A stretch of DNA of 64,000 bases from Tropicimonas marinistellae (GTDB lineage: Bacteria; Pseudomonadota; Alphaproteobacteria; Rhodobacterales; Rhodobacteraceae): contig NZ_LNCI01000003.1 of NCBI RefSeq assembly GCF_001509585.1, positions 248,001 to 312,000 of the forward strand. The letters are read 5' to 3'. This document shows, piece by piece, positions 16,919 to 25,901 of the stretch (positions are counted from its first letter, which is position 1; every line of letters starts with the position of its first letter). The translations under genes and the position numbers were made by a program. The notes beneath the pieces were generated by a model that searched no databases, was not told the origin of the DNA, and saw only the letters and a program-made list of their open reading frames with translations.

Positions 16919-17374
16919 TCAGAAGTTCTCCGGTTGCGCCTCGCGGGCCATGTGGTCGAGCACGGCGTTGACGAATTTCGGCTCGCGGCCCTCCGGGAAG
17001 AACGCCTTGGCGATATCGACGAACTCGGTGATCACCACCTTGGGCGGGGTTTGCGCCGCCACCAGCTCTGCGCCGGCCGCGCGAAACAGCGCCCGCAGGG
17101 TCGGGTCGATCCGGTCGATGGGCCATTTTGCGACCAGCGCCCGGTCGGTCATCTGGTCAATCCGGGCCTGTTCGTTCACCGCCCGGTCCACCAGGGCGCG
17201 AAAGGTCGCCGGGTCGCCCTCGGCCATTTCCTCGCCTTCATAGGCCGCGCCGAAGCGATGGTCCTCGAATTCCTTCTCCACCGCCTCGGTCGTCTGGCCG
17301 GAGCTCTCCATCTGGAACAATGCCTGGACGGCATAGAGCCGGGCGGCGGACTTCATCTGGCGTTTGTCCGACAT
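16919..17374 (-). CDS. nusB: Transcription antitermination factor NusB
   Basis: A 151-residue all-alpha NusB protein: RQMKSAARLYAVQALFQME at the N-terminus (RNA/NusE-binding arginine-rich region), a middle helix bundle, and a C-terminal VVITEFVDIAKAFFPEG then KFVNAVLDHMA. It acts with NusE at boxA in rRNA leader transcripts. The start MSDKRQ lies inside the 3' end of ribH (17383 is the ribH stop side), making ribBX-ribH-nusB a compact operon. The ribH-nusB link is common in bacteria. Confidence 0.95.
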   Translation of the reverse strand: MSDKRQMKSAARLYAVQALFQMESSGQTTEAVEKEFEDHRFGAAYEGEEMAEGDPATFRALVDRAVNEQARIDQMTDRALVAKWPIDRIDPTLRALFRAAGAELVAAQTPPKVVITEFVDIAKAFFPEGREPKFVNAVLDHMAREAQPENF

Positions 17375-17382
17375 CGGCGCGC

Positions 17383-17934
17383 TCACGCGGTGGCCGGGCC
17401 GGTTGCGTCGCCGGCCAGTTGAATTTCGTCCCGCAGCGGCTTGAAACCGATGTTCTTCTTCTCGTTTCCGAACCGCCGGGTGAGGGCGATCAGGTGCAGC
17501 GCCGCCGCCGCCGCGCCGCCGCCCTTGTTCTGTCCCTTCGCCTCGGCGCGCACCGTGGCCTGGGCGCGGTTTTCCACCGTGAGGATGCCGTTGCCGATGC
17601 AGGCACCGTCCAGCCCCAGCAGCGTCAAGGCCCGTGAGCTGTCGTTGCAGACCGTGTCGTAATGCGTGGTCTCGCCGCGAATGACGCAGCCGAGGGCGAC
17701 GAAGCCGTCGAAATTCGACTGCCGGTAGGCGATGCGGATCGCCGTGGGCACTTCCAGCGCGCCCGGCACTTCCGCGATCTCCCAGCTGCCGCCGGCGGCT
17801 TCGATCTCCGCCTTGGCGCCCGCGATGAGCTCGTCGGCGATGTCCTTGTAATAGGGCGCCACGACGATCAGCAGTTTCACCGGCGTCTCGAAACGCGGCA
17901 ATGGCAGGGTGTGGTGACTTTCGGCCTCGGCCAT
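17383..17934 (-). CDS. ribH: 6,7-dimethyl-8-ribityllumazine synthase
   Basis: A 183-residue lumazine synthase that condenses 3,4-dihydroxybutanone-4-phosphate with the ribitylaminopyrimidine in riboflavin synthesis. Visible motifs are VVAPYYKDIADEL, EVPGALEVPTAI (substrate pocket), GCVIRGETTHYD (catalytic His region) and GNGILTVEN. It lies four bases after ribBX and nine bases before nusB. The C-terminal tail (ends TGPATA) is slightly longer than usual and shows no extra domain. Confidence 0.95.
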   Translation of the reverse strand: MAEAESHHTLPLPRFETPVKLLIVVAPYYKDIADELIAGAKAEIEAAGGSWEIAEVPGALEVPTAIRIAYRQSNFDGFVALGCVIRGETTHYDTVCNDSSRALTLLGLDGACIGNGILTVENRAQATVRAEAKGQNKGGGAAAAALHLIALTRRFGNEKKNIGFKPLRDEIQLAGDATGPATA

Positions 17935-17937
17935 GGG

Positions 17938-19044
17938 TTACTCCGTGATGGGGCGGGTGCCGGCGATGGTCAGCCCGTAGGCGTCCAGCCCGACGTAGCG
18001 CGTGGCAGGGGAATCGGTGAGCAGGATCAGCTCCTTCAACCCAAGGTTCGACAGGATCTGGGCGCCAAGGCCGGTCTGCTTTACCGTGCGCGGACCCGTC
18101 TCCTCGTCGTCGAGTTGCAGCTTGCGGTCCGGGTTGCGGAAGAGGCAGACCACGCCGCGCCCTTCGCGCGCAATGATGTCCATGGCCCGGCCCAGCGTGT
18201 CGGGCCGCGTGACCCCGATGCCCAGCAGGTCGGCCAGCGGATCGAGCGCATGGGTGCGCACCAGAACCGGCTCTGGCGTCGAGATGTCGCCCTTGATCAG
18301 CGCGATATGCTCCGTGCCCTCGGTTTCTTCGGTGAAGACACGCATCGTCCAGCCGCCGCCGAAAACCGAGGCGACATCGCGCGTGTCGGTCTCCCGCACC
18401 AGGTTGTCGTGGCGGCGGCGGTAGGCGATCAAGTCGCTGATCGACCCGATCTTGATGCCATGCCGCTGCGAGAAAGCGATGAGTTCGGGCAGGCGCGCCA
18501 TGGTCCCGTCGTCGTTCATGATCTCGCAGATCACCGCCGAGGGGTTCAGCCCGGCCAGGCGCGAGACATCCACCGCCGCCTCCGTGTGGCCGGCGCGCAC
18601 CAGCACGCCCCCCTCGCGCGCGCGCAGCGGGAAGACATGGCCGGGGGTGGCGATGTCGGCCTCGCTCGACTTGGCGTCGATGGCGACCGAGACGGTCCGG
18701 GCGCGGTCGGCGGCCGAGATGCCCGTGGTCACGCCCTCGCGCGCCTCGATCGAGACCGTGAAGGCGGTGGTGTGACGCGACGAATTGTTTTCCGCCATCA
18801 GCGGCAGGCCGAGCGCGTCGATCCGCTCCGGCGTCAGGCACAGGCAGATGAGCCCGCGTCCGTGCGTCGCCATGAAGTTCACGGCGTCCGGCGTGGCCAT
18901 CTGGGCCGGGATGATCAGGTCGCCCTCGTTCTCCCGGTCCTCGTGGTCGACAAGGATGTACATCCGGCCGTTGCGGGCGTCTTCGATAATCTCCTCCACC
19001 GAGGAGATGGCGTCGCGGTACATGGATTCGGTCGTTTCGGTCAT
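17938..19044 (-). CDS. ribB: 3,4-dihydroxy-2-butanone-4-phosphate synthase with degenerate GTP cyclohydrolase II-like domain (RibBX)
   Basis: A 368-residue protein. Residues 1 to about 200 are a full RibB domain ([25 protein letters not shown]) making dihydroxybutanone phosphate from ribulose-5-phosphate. The rest resembles GTP cyclohydrolase II, but the three zinc cysteines and the ECLTGD and CDC motifs are gone; the only cysteine there is in VVCLFRN. This matches the RibBX variant described in Proteobacteria, whose second half lacks cyclohydrolase activity. A separate ribA is then needed elsewhere. MTETTES was chosen as start because GAGGAAGG precedes it; MRPEEGSL upstream is unlikely. Confidence 0.93.
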   Translation of the reverse strand: MTETTESMYRDAISSVEEIIEDARNGRMYILVDHEDRENEGDLIIPAQMATPDAVNFMATHGRGLICLCLTPERIDALGLPLMAENNSSRHTTAFTVSIEAREGVTTGISAADRARTVSVAIDAKSSEADIATPGHVFPLRAREGGVLVRAGHTEAAVDVSRLAGLNPSAVICEIMNDDGTMARLPELIAFSQRHGIKIGSISDLIAYRRRHDNLVRETDTRDVASVFGGGWTMRVFTEETEGTEHIALIKGDISTPEPVLVRTHALDPLADLLGIGVTRPDTLGRAMDIIAREGRGVVCLFRNPDRKLQLDDEETGPRTVKQTGLGAQILSNLGLKELILLTDSPATRYVGLDAYGLTIAGTRPITE

Positions 19045-19161
19045 CAGGGATCCTTCCTCGGGCCGCACATAGGCGATAGGGCGCGCGAAGGCCAGAGGCC
19101 GTGCCGCACAGCCGGTGTGGAGCGCCGCCGGATCGGGGGTATTCCACGCGGAGAAGGGTCT

Positions 19162-20127
19162 CTAGCGCGGTTCTCCGGTGGCGGATGGCAGCGCCGCCGC
19201 GAAGTGCGATGCGCAGGCGTCAAAGAACGCGATGCGCGTGGCGGGAACCTCCATCATGAGCTCGTGTTCCGCGCCCGGCACCTCCGTCAGCACACCTCCG
19301 GGCCAGCGCCCCATCAGGCGGCGGATCGCCTCCTTTCCGACGATGCGCTCGTTGCTGCCCATCCAGGTCAGGCAGGGCAGGTCCGGCGGTTTCATGCGGG
19401 TAAGCACGCGTCCCTCGCGCAGCGCGTCGTCAAGCCAGTCGATGGACGGCCCGCCAAGGGCGAAGCCGGGCGCGGCGGCGAGCTGGCGCTGCATCCACGC
19501 GAACATCTCCGGATCGGTCGTCAGCGTGTTGTTGGCGAACGGCGCCTCGCGCACGTAGCTCGTCGAATCGGTGGATGGCATGTAGCGGTTGCCCTGGCCA
19601 AAGGTCCGCGCCGTCAGGGCGATCATGTGAACCAGCGGTCGCGAATTTGCGGGCAGGGCGACATCCCACATCGGTGCGGAGAAGGCTGCGGCGGCCACCG
19701 GCAAGGCGTCGTGCAGCGCCCGGAGCCCGATGGCGCCGCCCATGGAATGGGCCAGCAGGAAGTAGGGCGCCGGCAACCCTTCCACTTGCGCAAAGTCCAG
19801 CAGCGCCGCGACGTCGATCTGGTAGTCGGCGAAGGCCGCCACATGCCCGGTCGCCGGGTCGTCGAGCAACCGGTCCGACAGGCCCTGACCGCGCCAGTCG
19901 ATACTCGCGCAGGCGAAGCCGCGCGCCTGCAGTTCCGTGGCGGCCGGCCCGTATTTCTCGAGAAACTCGGTTCGCCCGGGAAAGAGCAGCACGGTCCCAA
20001 GCGCGTTCTGCGGCGCTGGCGCGAGCCGCCCCAGCCGCAGCCTGACGCCGTCCACGGTACGAAACCAAAATGCCGCGGCCCCGTCTGGCGCCGCGGCGAT
20101 ATCGTGATGGAAGGGCGCGGCCTCCAT
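19162..20127 (-). CDS. Alpha/beta hydrolase, lysophospholipase/monoglyceride-lipase-like
   Basis: A 321-residue cytoplasmic hydrolase of the PldB/serine aminopeptidase S33 type. Visible elements: the LFPGRTEFLEKYGP loop, DWRGQGLSD, the nucleophile elbow AHSMGG with catalytic Ser, and a late GAEHELMME carrying the catalytic His. No signal peptide is seen. It follows the SCP2 gene by 11 bases on the same strand, so both may act on lipids. The substrate cannot be told from sequence. Confidence 0.85.
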   Translation of the reverse strand: MEAAPFHHDIAAAPDGAAAFWFRTVDGVRLRLGRLAPAPQNALGTVLLFPGRTEFLEKYGPAATELQARGFACASIDWRGQGLSDRLLDDPATGHVAAFADYQIDVAALLDFAQVEGLPAPYFLLAHSMGGAIGLRALHDALPVAAAAFSAPMWDVALPANSRPLVHMIALTARTFGQGNRYMPSTDSTSYVREAPFANNTLTTDPEMFAWMQRQLAAAPGFALGGPSIDWLDDALREGRVLTRMKPPDLPCLTWMGSNERIVGKEAIRRLMGRWPGGVLTEVPGAEHELMMEVPATRIAFFDACASHFAAALPSATGEPR

Positions 20128-20138
20128 GCCCGGCGCCG

Positions 20139-20432
20139 TCAGGCGAGCGCCGCGCCGAGCTGCATCGCCAGCCCCATGTCGCCCTCGACCGTGAGTTTCC
20201 CCGTCATGTAGGCCGCCGTGGGGTTGGTCTCCCCCGCCAGGATCGCCTGGAAGGTCTCGGCATCCGCCGAAAGCGTCACGTCCGCATCTTCCTCGCCGGC
20301 CCGCACGCCCTCGCCGTCGATCATCAGGGCGCCTTCGCCCTCGATCACGAACTTGGCCGAACCGTTGACGGGGCCGCTCAGACGCTCGCTCAGGGCGGCC
20401 ACGGCCTTGTCGATCAGATCACTCACGCGCAT
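20139..20432 (-). CDS. SCP2 sterol-binding domain protein
   Basis: A 97-residue single-domain SCP2 protein: NGSAKFVIEGEGALMIDGEGV, then ADVTLSADAETFQAILAGE and TGKLTVEGDMGLAMQLG. The fold makes a hydrophobic tunnel for lipids or acyl chains. Bacterial single-domain members have no firm role. It precedes the hydrolase gene with an 11-base gap and is divergent from the TPR gene. Confidence 0.88.
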   Translation of the reverse strand: MRVSDLIDKAVAALSERLSGPVNGSAKFVIEGEGALMIDGEGVRAGEEDADVTLSADAETFQAILAGETNPTAAYMTGKLTVEGDMGLAMQLGAALA

Positions 20433-20500
20433 TCCCTCCGGTGGTTGTGATCGCGGAAGCGATTGGAAATTTCAGCGACCGCGCTAGACTGACCTTCGTT

Positions 20501-21073
20501 ATGGGTCGCCTGCTGCCATCTCTCAACCGCTTCGTTACGGCATTTTTTGCCGCAGTTGTTCTCGTCTCCGCTCCGGCCGCCGTCATGGCGCAGGACAGCG
20601 AGGAAATCGCCCGACTTCTGGGCGAACTCGCGAAGCCCGATCAGCCGGGCTGGGAGCAGATCGAATCCAGCATCATCCGGGAATGGTCGAAATCCGGCTC
20701 GCCGGCGATGGACCTGTTGCTGGAACGGGGCGAGGAGGCGCTTGAGGCTGGCGACATAGACGCCGCCATCGAGCATTTCACCGCGCTCACCGATCACGCG
20801 CCGGACTTCGCCGAAGGCTGGAACGCGCGGGCCACGGCCTTTTTCCATGCGGACGAGCTGGGCCTGTCGCTGGCCGATATCGAACGTACGCTGGCGTTGA
20901 ACCCGCAGCATTTCGGGGCGCTCTCGGGCCTGGCGATCATTCTGGAGGAGCTTGGCTACGACGCCGAAGCGCTGGAGGCTTACCGCGCGGTCGAGTCTAT
21001 ACATCCCCACCGGCCCCCCGTAAAAGAAGCCATCGAACGGCTGGAGAAAGAGGTCGAGGGCGCGCGCCTCTGA
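20501..21073 (+). CDS. Exported tetratricopeptide-repeat protein
   Basis: A 190-residue protein. Its signal peptide (MGRLLPSLNRFVTAFFAAVVL, cut near AVMAQ) is followed by about three TPR units, including LEAGDIDAAIEHFTALTDHA, AFFHADELGLSLADIERTLAL and EELGYDAEALEAYRAVESI. It is probably periplasmic and acts in protein binding. The start at 20501 gives a clean signal peptide; a frame extension to 20441 would put charged residues before it. It sits 27 bases before the helicase gene, possibly in the same transcript. Confidence 0.82.
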   Translation: MGRLLPSLNRFVTAFFAAVVLVSAPAAVMAQDSEEIARLLGELAKPDQPGWEQIESSIIREWSKSGSPAMDLLLERGEEALEAGDIDAAIEHFTALTDHAPDFAEGWNARATAFFHADELGLSLADIERTLALNPQHFGALSGLAIILEELGYDAEALEAYRAVESIHPHRPPVKEAIERLEKEVEGARL

Positions 21074-21100
21074 GCGATCGCCCCGCCAGAGGGACCCGAA

Positions 21101-24100
21101 ATGTTGCGAGAAACCACCGTGACCGCGGTGCTGGGTCCGACGAACACCGGCAAGACTCACTACGCGATCGAACGTATGCTGGCGCACCGCACGGGCGTCA
21201 TCGGCCTGCCGCTGCGGCTCCTGGCGCGCGAGGTCTACGACCGGATCGTCGCCCTGCGCGGGCCCTCCGTCGTGGCGCTCGTCACCGGCGAGGAGCGCAT
21301 CGTGCCGGAGCGGGCCGCATATTGGGTCTGTACCGTGGAGGCGATGCCGACGGACATCGGCGCCGACTTCCTAGCGGTGGACGAGATCCAGCTCTGCGCC
21401 GATCTCGAGCGTGGCCACGTGTTCACCGACCGGTTGCTGCGCGCCCGCGGGCTGCACGAAACCATGTTCCTGGGGTCCGACACCATGCGCGGCGCCATCG
21501 CCGCACTCGTGCCGAAGGTGCAGTTCTTCCGCCGGGAACGGTTCTCGGAACTGACCTACGCGGGGTCCAAGAAAATCTCCCGCATGCCGCCACGCTCCGC
21601 CATCGTCGGTTTCTCGGTGGAAAACGTCTATGCCATCGCCGAGTTGCTGCGCCGTCAGAAGGGCGGGGCGGCGGTGGTGATGGGGGCGCTTTCCCCGCGC
21701 ACCCGCAACGCCCAGGTGGAGCTCTACCAGTCCGGCGAGGTGGATTACCTCGTGGCCACCGACGCCATTGGCATGGGTCTCAACCTCGATATCACCCACG
21801 TCGCCTTCTCCGGCCTGCGCAAGTTCGACGGGCGGCGGATGCGCGACCTCTCCGTGCCGGAACTCGCGCAGATCGCGGGCCGTGCCGGGCGCTACAAGAC
21901 CCACGGCACCTTCGGCGTGACGGGGGAGGCACATCCGCTCGACGAGGAGGTGGCGGAGGCGATCCAGTCCCACCGCTTCGCGCCGGTGCGCAAGCTGCAA
22001 TGGCGCAATTCCGAGCTGGAATTCGGCACCGTGGAACGGCTGATCGGGTCGCTGGAGGCCCGCACCGACGACGAGTTGCTGACCCGTGCCCGGGAGTCCG
22101 ACGACCTGATGGCGCTGAAGTCGCTGGCCGCCGAGGCGGAGGTCCGGGGGCGAATCCGTGGCCCCCGGGACGTGCGTCTGCTGTGGGACATCTGCCGGAT
22201 TCCCGATTTTCGTGGCATCAGCCATGCAGAACACGCAAACCTCCTGGGCCTGATCTTCGGCTTTTTGCATGACGTGGGTCGCGTGCCGGACGACTGGATG
22301 GCCCGCCAGATCAAACGGATCGACCGAAATGATGGCGATATCGACACATTGTCGAAAAGATTGGCGTATATACGCACCTGGACCTACGTCGCGCAGCGAT
22401 CTGGCTGGCTTGACGACGAAATTCATTGGCGCGGCGAAACCCGCGCGGTAGAAGACCGACTGTCGGATGCCCTGCACGGGGCGCTGACCCAGAGATTTGT
22501 TGACCGGCGCACCAGTGTTCTGCTGCGCCGGTTGAAGCAGAAGGAGGGCCTTGTGGCCGAGGTGAACGACAAGGGCGAAGTGACGGTCGCGGAGCAGTTC
22601 GTGGGCCGTCTGGAGGGCTTCCGCTTCAGCCAGGACAAGTCCGCGACGCCCGAAGAGGCGAAGATGCTGCGGCAGGCGGCGATGACCGCGCTCAAGCCGG
22701 AGTTCCACCTGCGCGCGGATCGTTTCTACAACGCGCCCGACACCGAGATCGACTTCACCGAGCAGGGCGGCCTCATGTGGGGCGAGCACGCGGTGGGCAA
22801 GCTGGTCAAGGGCGGCGAAGCGCTCAAGCCCACGGTGGTGGCCTTCGTCGAAGAGGACGCCGGACGCGAGGTGGCCGAGAAGGTCACGCGCCGCCTGCAG
22901 CATTTCATCGACCGCAAGGTGGCGACCCTCTTCGACCCATTGCTGGCGATGAGCCGCGACGAGGGGCTCACCGGCCTTCCGCGCGGCTTTGCCTTCCAGC
23001 TTCTCGAATCCTTCGGCGTGCTGCCGCGCGACGGCGTGGCCGCCGACGTCAAGGCGCTCGACCAGGACGCCCGCGGCCAGCTTCGCAAGCATGGCGTGCG
23101 CTTCGGGCAGTACACGGTCTTCCTGCCGCTGTTGCTGAAACCCGCGCCGACGCGCCTGCGCCTCGTGCTCTGGTCGCTCTGGAACGATCTCGACACCTTC
23201 CCCGAAGCGCCGCCGCCCGGCCTCGTGACCGTACCGGTGCCGGAAGGCACGCCCCAGGAACATGCCGCCATGTCGGGCTACCGGATCGCCGGCACGCGGG
23301 CGATCCGCATCGACATGCTGGAGCGGCTGGCCGACATGCTGCGCGGCGAGGACAGCCGCGCCGGTTTCGAAGCCAAGGCCGACATGCTGTCGATTACCGG
23401 CATGACGCTGGACCAGTTCGCCGACCTGATGCAGGGGCTGGGCTACCGCGCCGAGAAGGCGGAGCGCGAGAAGGTGAAGGCACCGCGCACCGATGCCGCG
23501 CCGGCCGCCGGGACCGATACGCCGCCGGAAGCGGCGCAAGCCGATGACACCGCCGAGGAGGGGGCGCCTGTCCCCGACGAGGCGGTTGCCACCGAAAGCG
23601 CCGAGGCCGCCGCCGAGGCCGCCGCACCGGTTCCGGCCGAAGATGACGCCGCGCCCTCCGAGGCAATGTCCCCGGACGCCGAGGCCGCCCCGGCCGACAC
23701 GACGCCGGACGCACCTGCGGATGTCGCGCCCGAGGCTCCGGAGGCTGCCGTCGAGGCCGCGGCCGAAGCCACGGCCGAAGCCGATGGCGCAAGCGCCGAT
23801 GCGGCGGACGCCGAGGCCGCTGGCGAGACGGCTGGCGGGTCGCGCGACGACACCGCGGAAAGCGCCGAGACGGCGGCCGACCCGGACTCCGCCGAGCCCG
23901 AGCCCGAAATCGAAGTCTTCTACACCTTTACCTGGGCGCCGCGCCGGCAGGGCGGCGGTCGCCCGCGCCGGGAGCACGGCAAGTCCAACGGTGGCGGCGA
24001 GCGGACCGGCGGCAAGGGCCGTGGCAAGCCGGGCAAGGGCGGCAAGCGCCCGCCGCGCCACGAGGGGAAGGGCGGCAAGGGCGGCAAGTCCCATGGCGCC

Positions 24101-24196
24101 AAGACCTATCAGGCGCGCCCGCCGAAGAAGGAAAAGCCGATCGACCCGGACAACCCTTTCGCCGCGGCGCTCATGGGGCTGACGGAGAAGAAATGA
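21101..24196 (+). CDS. SUV3-like DExH RNA helicase with long C-terminal tail
   Basis: A 1031-residue superfamily 2 helicase of the SUV3/mitochondrial-degradosome type found in Alphaproteobacteria. Walker A GPTNTGKT lies at residues 12-19, a DEIQ box follows near 92, then motif VI QIAGRAGRYKTHG. Residues about 790-935 are almost only Ala, Glu, Pro and Asp. A short structured piece (VFYTFTWAPRRQ) follows, then a basic Gly/Lys/Arg segment (about 950-1015) likely to bind RNA, ending PDNPFAAALMGLTEKK. The likely role is RNA unwinding and turnover. The S4 gene starts 16 bases downstream. An AT-richer stretch with rare codons lies at about 22310-22500. Confidence 0.9.
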   Translation: MLRETTVTAVLGPTNTGKTHYAIERMLAHRTGVIGLPLRLLAREVYDRIVALRGPSVVALVTGEERIVPERAAYWVCTVEAMPTDIGADFLAVDEIQLCADLERGHVFTDRLLRARGLHETMFLGSDTMRGAIAALVPKVQFFRRERFSELTYAGSKKISRMPPRSAIVGFSVENVYAIAELLRRQKGGAAVVMGALSPRTRNAQVELYQSGEVDYLVATDAIGMGLNLDITHVAFSGLRKFDGRRMRDLSVPELAQIAGRAGRYKTHGTFGVTGEAHPLDEEVAEAIQSHRFAPVRKLQWRNSELEFGTVERLIGSLEARTDDELLTRARESDDLMALKSLAAEAEVRGRIRGPRDVRLLWDICRIPDFRGISHAEHANLLGLIFGFLHDVGRVPDDWMARQIKRIDRNDGDIDTLSKRLAYIRTWTYVAQRSGWLDDEIHWRGETRAVEDRLSDALHGALTQRFVDRRTSVLLRRLKQKEGLVAEVNDKGEVTVAEQFVGRLEGFRFSQDKSATPEEAKMLRQAAMTALKPEFHLRADRFYNAPDTEIDFTEQGGLMWGEHAVGKLVKGGEALKPTVVAFVEEDAGREVAEKVTRRLQHFIDRKVATLFDPLLAMSRDEGLTGLPRGFAFQLLESFGVLPRDGVAADVKALDQDARGQLRKHGVRFGQYTVFLPLLLKPAPTRLRLVLWSLWNDLDTFPEAPPPGLVTVPVPEGTPQEHAAMSGYRIAGTRAIRIDMLERLADMLRGEDSRAGFEAKADMLSITGMTLDQFADLMQGLGYRAEKAEREKVKAPRTDAAPAAGTDTPPEAAQADDTAEEGAPVPDEAVATESAEAAAEAAAPVPAEDDAAPSEAMSPDAEAAPADTTPDAPADVAPEAPEAAVEAAAEATAEADGASADAADAEAAGETAGGSRDDTAESAETAADPDSAEPEPEIEVFYTFTWAPRRQGGGRPRREHGKSNGGGERTGGKGRGKPGKGGKRPPRHEGKGGKGGKSHGAKTYQARPPKKEKPIDPDNPFAAALMGLTEKK

Positions 24197-24212
24197 CGGG
24201 CTGGCACGCGCC

Positions 24213-24614
24213 ATGAGCCCGCCCGCCGAAGGCCCGCGTTCGGGGAACGAACCGGCGTCGCTGCGGGTCGACAAATGGCTCTGGCATGCGCGGTTCTTCA
24301 AGACCCGCAGCCTGGCGGCCCGGCAGGTCGCCGACGGCAAGCTGCGCATCAACGCCACCCGGATTTCCAAGCCGGCCCGCACGGTCAGTCCCGGCGACGT
24401 GCTGACCTTTCCGCAGGGCCATGCCATCCGGGTGGTGCGGGTGGTCGCGCTCGGTGCGCGGCGCGGCCCCGCGCCGGAGGCGCGGGCGCTCTACGAAGAC
24501 CTCTCCCCGCCCGAGACCCAGCCCGCTCAGCGCCCGCTGTCCCGTGGCGGTCCGCGCCCGACGAAAAAAGAACGTCGGAGATTCATCAATTCGGGCCCCG
24601 ATCCGCTTGAATAG
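24213..24614 (+). CDS. S4-domain RNA-binding protein (Hsp15-like)
   Basis: A 133-residue protein with an S4 domain at about residues 14-75: [20 protein letters not shown], then [21 protein letters not shown] basic C-terminal tail follows ([14 protein letters not shown]). E. coli HslR (Hsp15) with this layout binds 50S subunits carrying stalled peptidyl-tRNA. It sits directly after the helicase gene and before fdxA, a conserved alphaproteobacterial order. The ribosome site is weak, so translation may depend on the upstream gene. Confidence 0.88.
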   Translation: MSPPAEGPRSGNEPASLRVDKWLWHARFFKTRSLAARQVADGKLRINATRISKPARTVSPGDVLTFPQGHAIRVVRVVALGARRGPAPEARALYEDLSPPETQPAQRPLSRGGPRPTKKERRRFINSGPDPLE

Positions 24615-24661
24615 CCCGCAGCGCTCGGTTACGTCAGTCCAAATCAATCCGGAGCATGCCC

Positions 24662-24997
24662 ATGACCTATGTCGTCACGGAAAACTGCATCGCCTGCAAG
24701 TACACCGACTGTGTCGAAGTCTGCCCTGTGGACTGTTTCTACGAGGGCGAGAACTTCCTCGTGATCCACCCAGACGAATGCATCGACTGCGGCGTCTGCG
24801 AGCCGGAATGCCCGGCCGACGCGATCCGCCCCGACACCGAGCCCGACATGGAAAAATGGGTCGAATTCAACCGGAAGTACTCCGAACTCTGGCCGGTGAT
24901 CGTGACCAAGAAAGATCCGATGCCCAGTGCCGAGGAGATGGACGGTAAGCCCGGCAAGATGGATCTCTTCTCCGAGGCGCCAGGCGAGGGCGGCTGA
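24662..24997 (+). CDS. fdxA: Seven-iron ferredoxin FdxA
   Basis: A 111-residue ferredoxin with [3Fe-4S] and [4Fe-4S] clusters. Cysteines are in [19 protein letters not shown] (positions 9-25) and [13 protein letters not shown], followed by the usual C-terminal extension. The second of two close ATGs was chosen (24662, not 24656), since GGAG lies eight bases upstream and the product then starts with the standard MTYVV. It probably serves as a low-potential electron carrier. It sits between the S4 protein and carD. Confidence 0.95.
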   Translation: MTYVVTENCIACKYTDCVEVCPVDCFYEGENFLVIHPDECIDCGVCEPECPADAIRPDTEPDMEKWVEFNRKYSELWPVIVTKKDPMPSAEEMDGKPGKMDLFSEAPGEGG

Positions 24998-25308
24998 TCC
25001 GCGATTCGTCCGGGCGCGCCGGACGGAACGTACCCGTGCGCCCGCCTTCCCGGCCGGGCACTCGCAAGAATCCGCCGTTTTTTTACCGGTTTTCGGGCCG
25101 TTTCATGGCGTGCCGCAGCGCGGCACTATGAAAACGGCAAAAGATTTGCTATATTCCTCTGACGATGAGCGAAGATGACTGAGAACCGCCATATGGGGCT
25201 GCTCGCCTGTATGGTGGATTTATTGCGCCCTGCCGGGATGGCCACGCCGGAAAACACGTTTCCGGGGCGGCTTTCTTTGGCTTTCGGCGTCGCACTCGAG
25301 GGGATCAT
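24998..25308. other. fdxA-carD intergenic region with two hairpins
   Basis: This 311-base stretch has no gene. A seven-base-pair hairpin right after fdxA (arms CGTCCGG and CCGGACG near 25008-25026) lacks a U tract. A second (CCGGAAA / TTTCCGG near 25247-25265, loop ACACG) lies about 45 bases before carD, in its presumed leader. AT-rich sequence around 25130-25160 containing TATATT is the best place for a carD promoter, but no good -35 was found. Confidence 0.5.
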
Positions 25309-25818
25309 ATGACCAAAACCAAAAAAACCGAGTTCCGCCCGAACGATTACGTCGTGTACCCGGCCCATGGCGTCGGGCAGATCATATCCATTGAAGAGCA
25401 GGAAATCGCGGGACTCTCCCTGGAACTATTCGTCATCTCCTTCGAGAAGGACAAGATGACTCTGCGGGTGCCCACCAACAAGGCCACCGAGGTCGGCATG
25501 CGCAGCCTCAGCTCGCCCGATGTCGTCTCCAAGGCGATGGGAACCCTGAAGGGCAAGGCCAAGGTCAAGCGCGCCATGTGGTCCCGCCGCGCGCAGGAAT
25601 ACGAACAGAAGATCAACTCCGGCGACCTGATCGCCATCGCCGAAGTGGTGCGTGACCTGCACCGCACCGACGACCAGCGCGAGCAATCCTACTCGGAGCG
25701 CCAGCTCTACGAGGCCGCGCTGGAGCGCCTGACCCGCGAGGTCGCCGCCGTCTCCGGCGAGGGCGAAAGCGACGCCCAGAAGAAGGTTGACGCCGTGCTG
25801 GTCAGCCGCGCCGCCTGA
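25309..25818 (+). CDS. carD: CarD family transcriptional regulator
   Basis: A 169-residue CarD/CdnL protein. The N-terminal RNA-polymerase-interacting Tudor-like domain is NDYVVYPAHGVGQIISIEEQ. The C-terminal helical DNA-binding part includes KVKRAMWSRRAQEYEQKINSG and the QLYEAALERLTREVAAV helix. CarD stabilises open complexes at many promoters in alphaproteobacteria, including rRNA promoters. A hairpin with a T run follows directly. The long leader suggests its own promoter. Confidence 0.93.
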   Translation: MTKTKKTEFRPNDYVVYPAHGVGQIISIEEQEIAGLSLELFVISFEKDKMTLRVPTNKATEVGMRSLSSPDVVSKAMGTLKGKAKVKRAMWSRRAQEYEQKINSGDLIAIAEVVRDLHRTDDQREQSYSERQLYEAALERLTREVAAVSGEGESDAQKKVDAVLVSRAA

Positions 25819-25843
25819 GCGGGCGCACCCACCGGACAGACCA

Positions 25844-25868
25844 AAGGGGCCGCAAGGCCCCTTTTTTT
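25844..25868. terminator. Bidirectional intrinsic terminator between carD and putA
   Basis: Arms AAGGGGCC (25844-25851) and GGCCCCTT (25856-25863) close a GCAA tetraloop. The plus strand continues with seven T's (25862-25868). The minus strand also ends in four T's, so one stem can stop both convergent genes. Confidence 0.85.
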
Positions 25869-25901
25869 ATTGCTGCGGCGCCAGGGAGCGCCAGCCACGC
25901 G

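Noticed and set aside
16919-19147. A 742-codon minus-strand frame through nusB, ribH and ribBX
   Set aside because: Only its last part is NusB. The rest is out-of-frame sequence across ribH and ribBX, so it is not a fusion protein.
17662-20211. An 849-codon plus-strand frame
   Set aside because: It is antisense to ribH, ribBX and the hydrolase gene, and its product has no recognisable motif.
21371-24427. A 1018-codon frame antisense to the helicase gene
   Set aside because: The helicase frame has Walker A, DEIQ and motif VI. The antisense product has no structure beyond compositional bias.
25247-25265. Hairpin before carD considered as a riboswitch
   Set aside because: It is a simple stem-loop with no multi-helix core or conserved aptamer sequence that I recognise.
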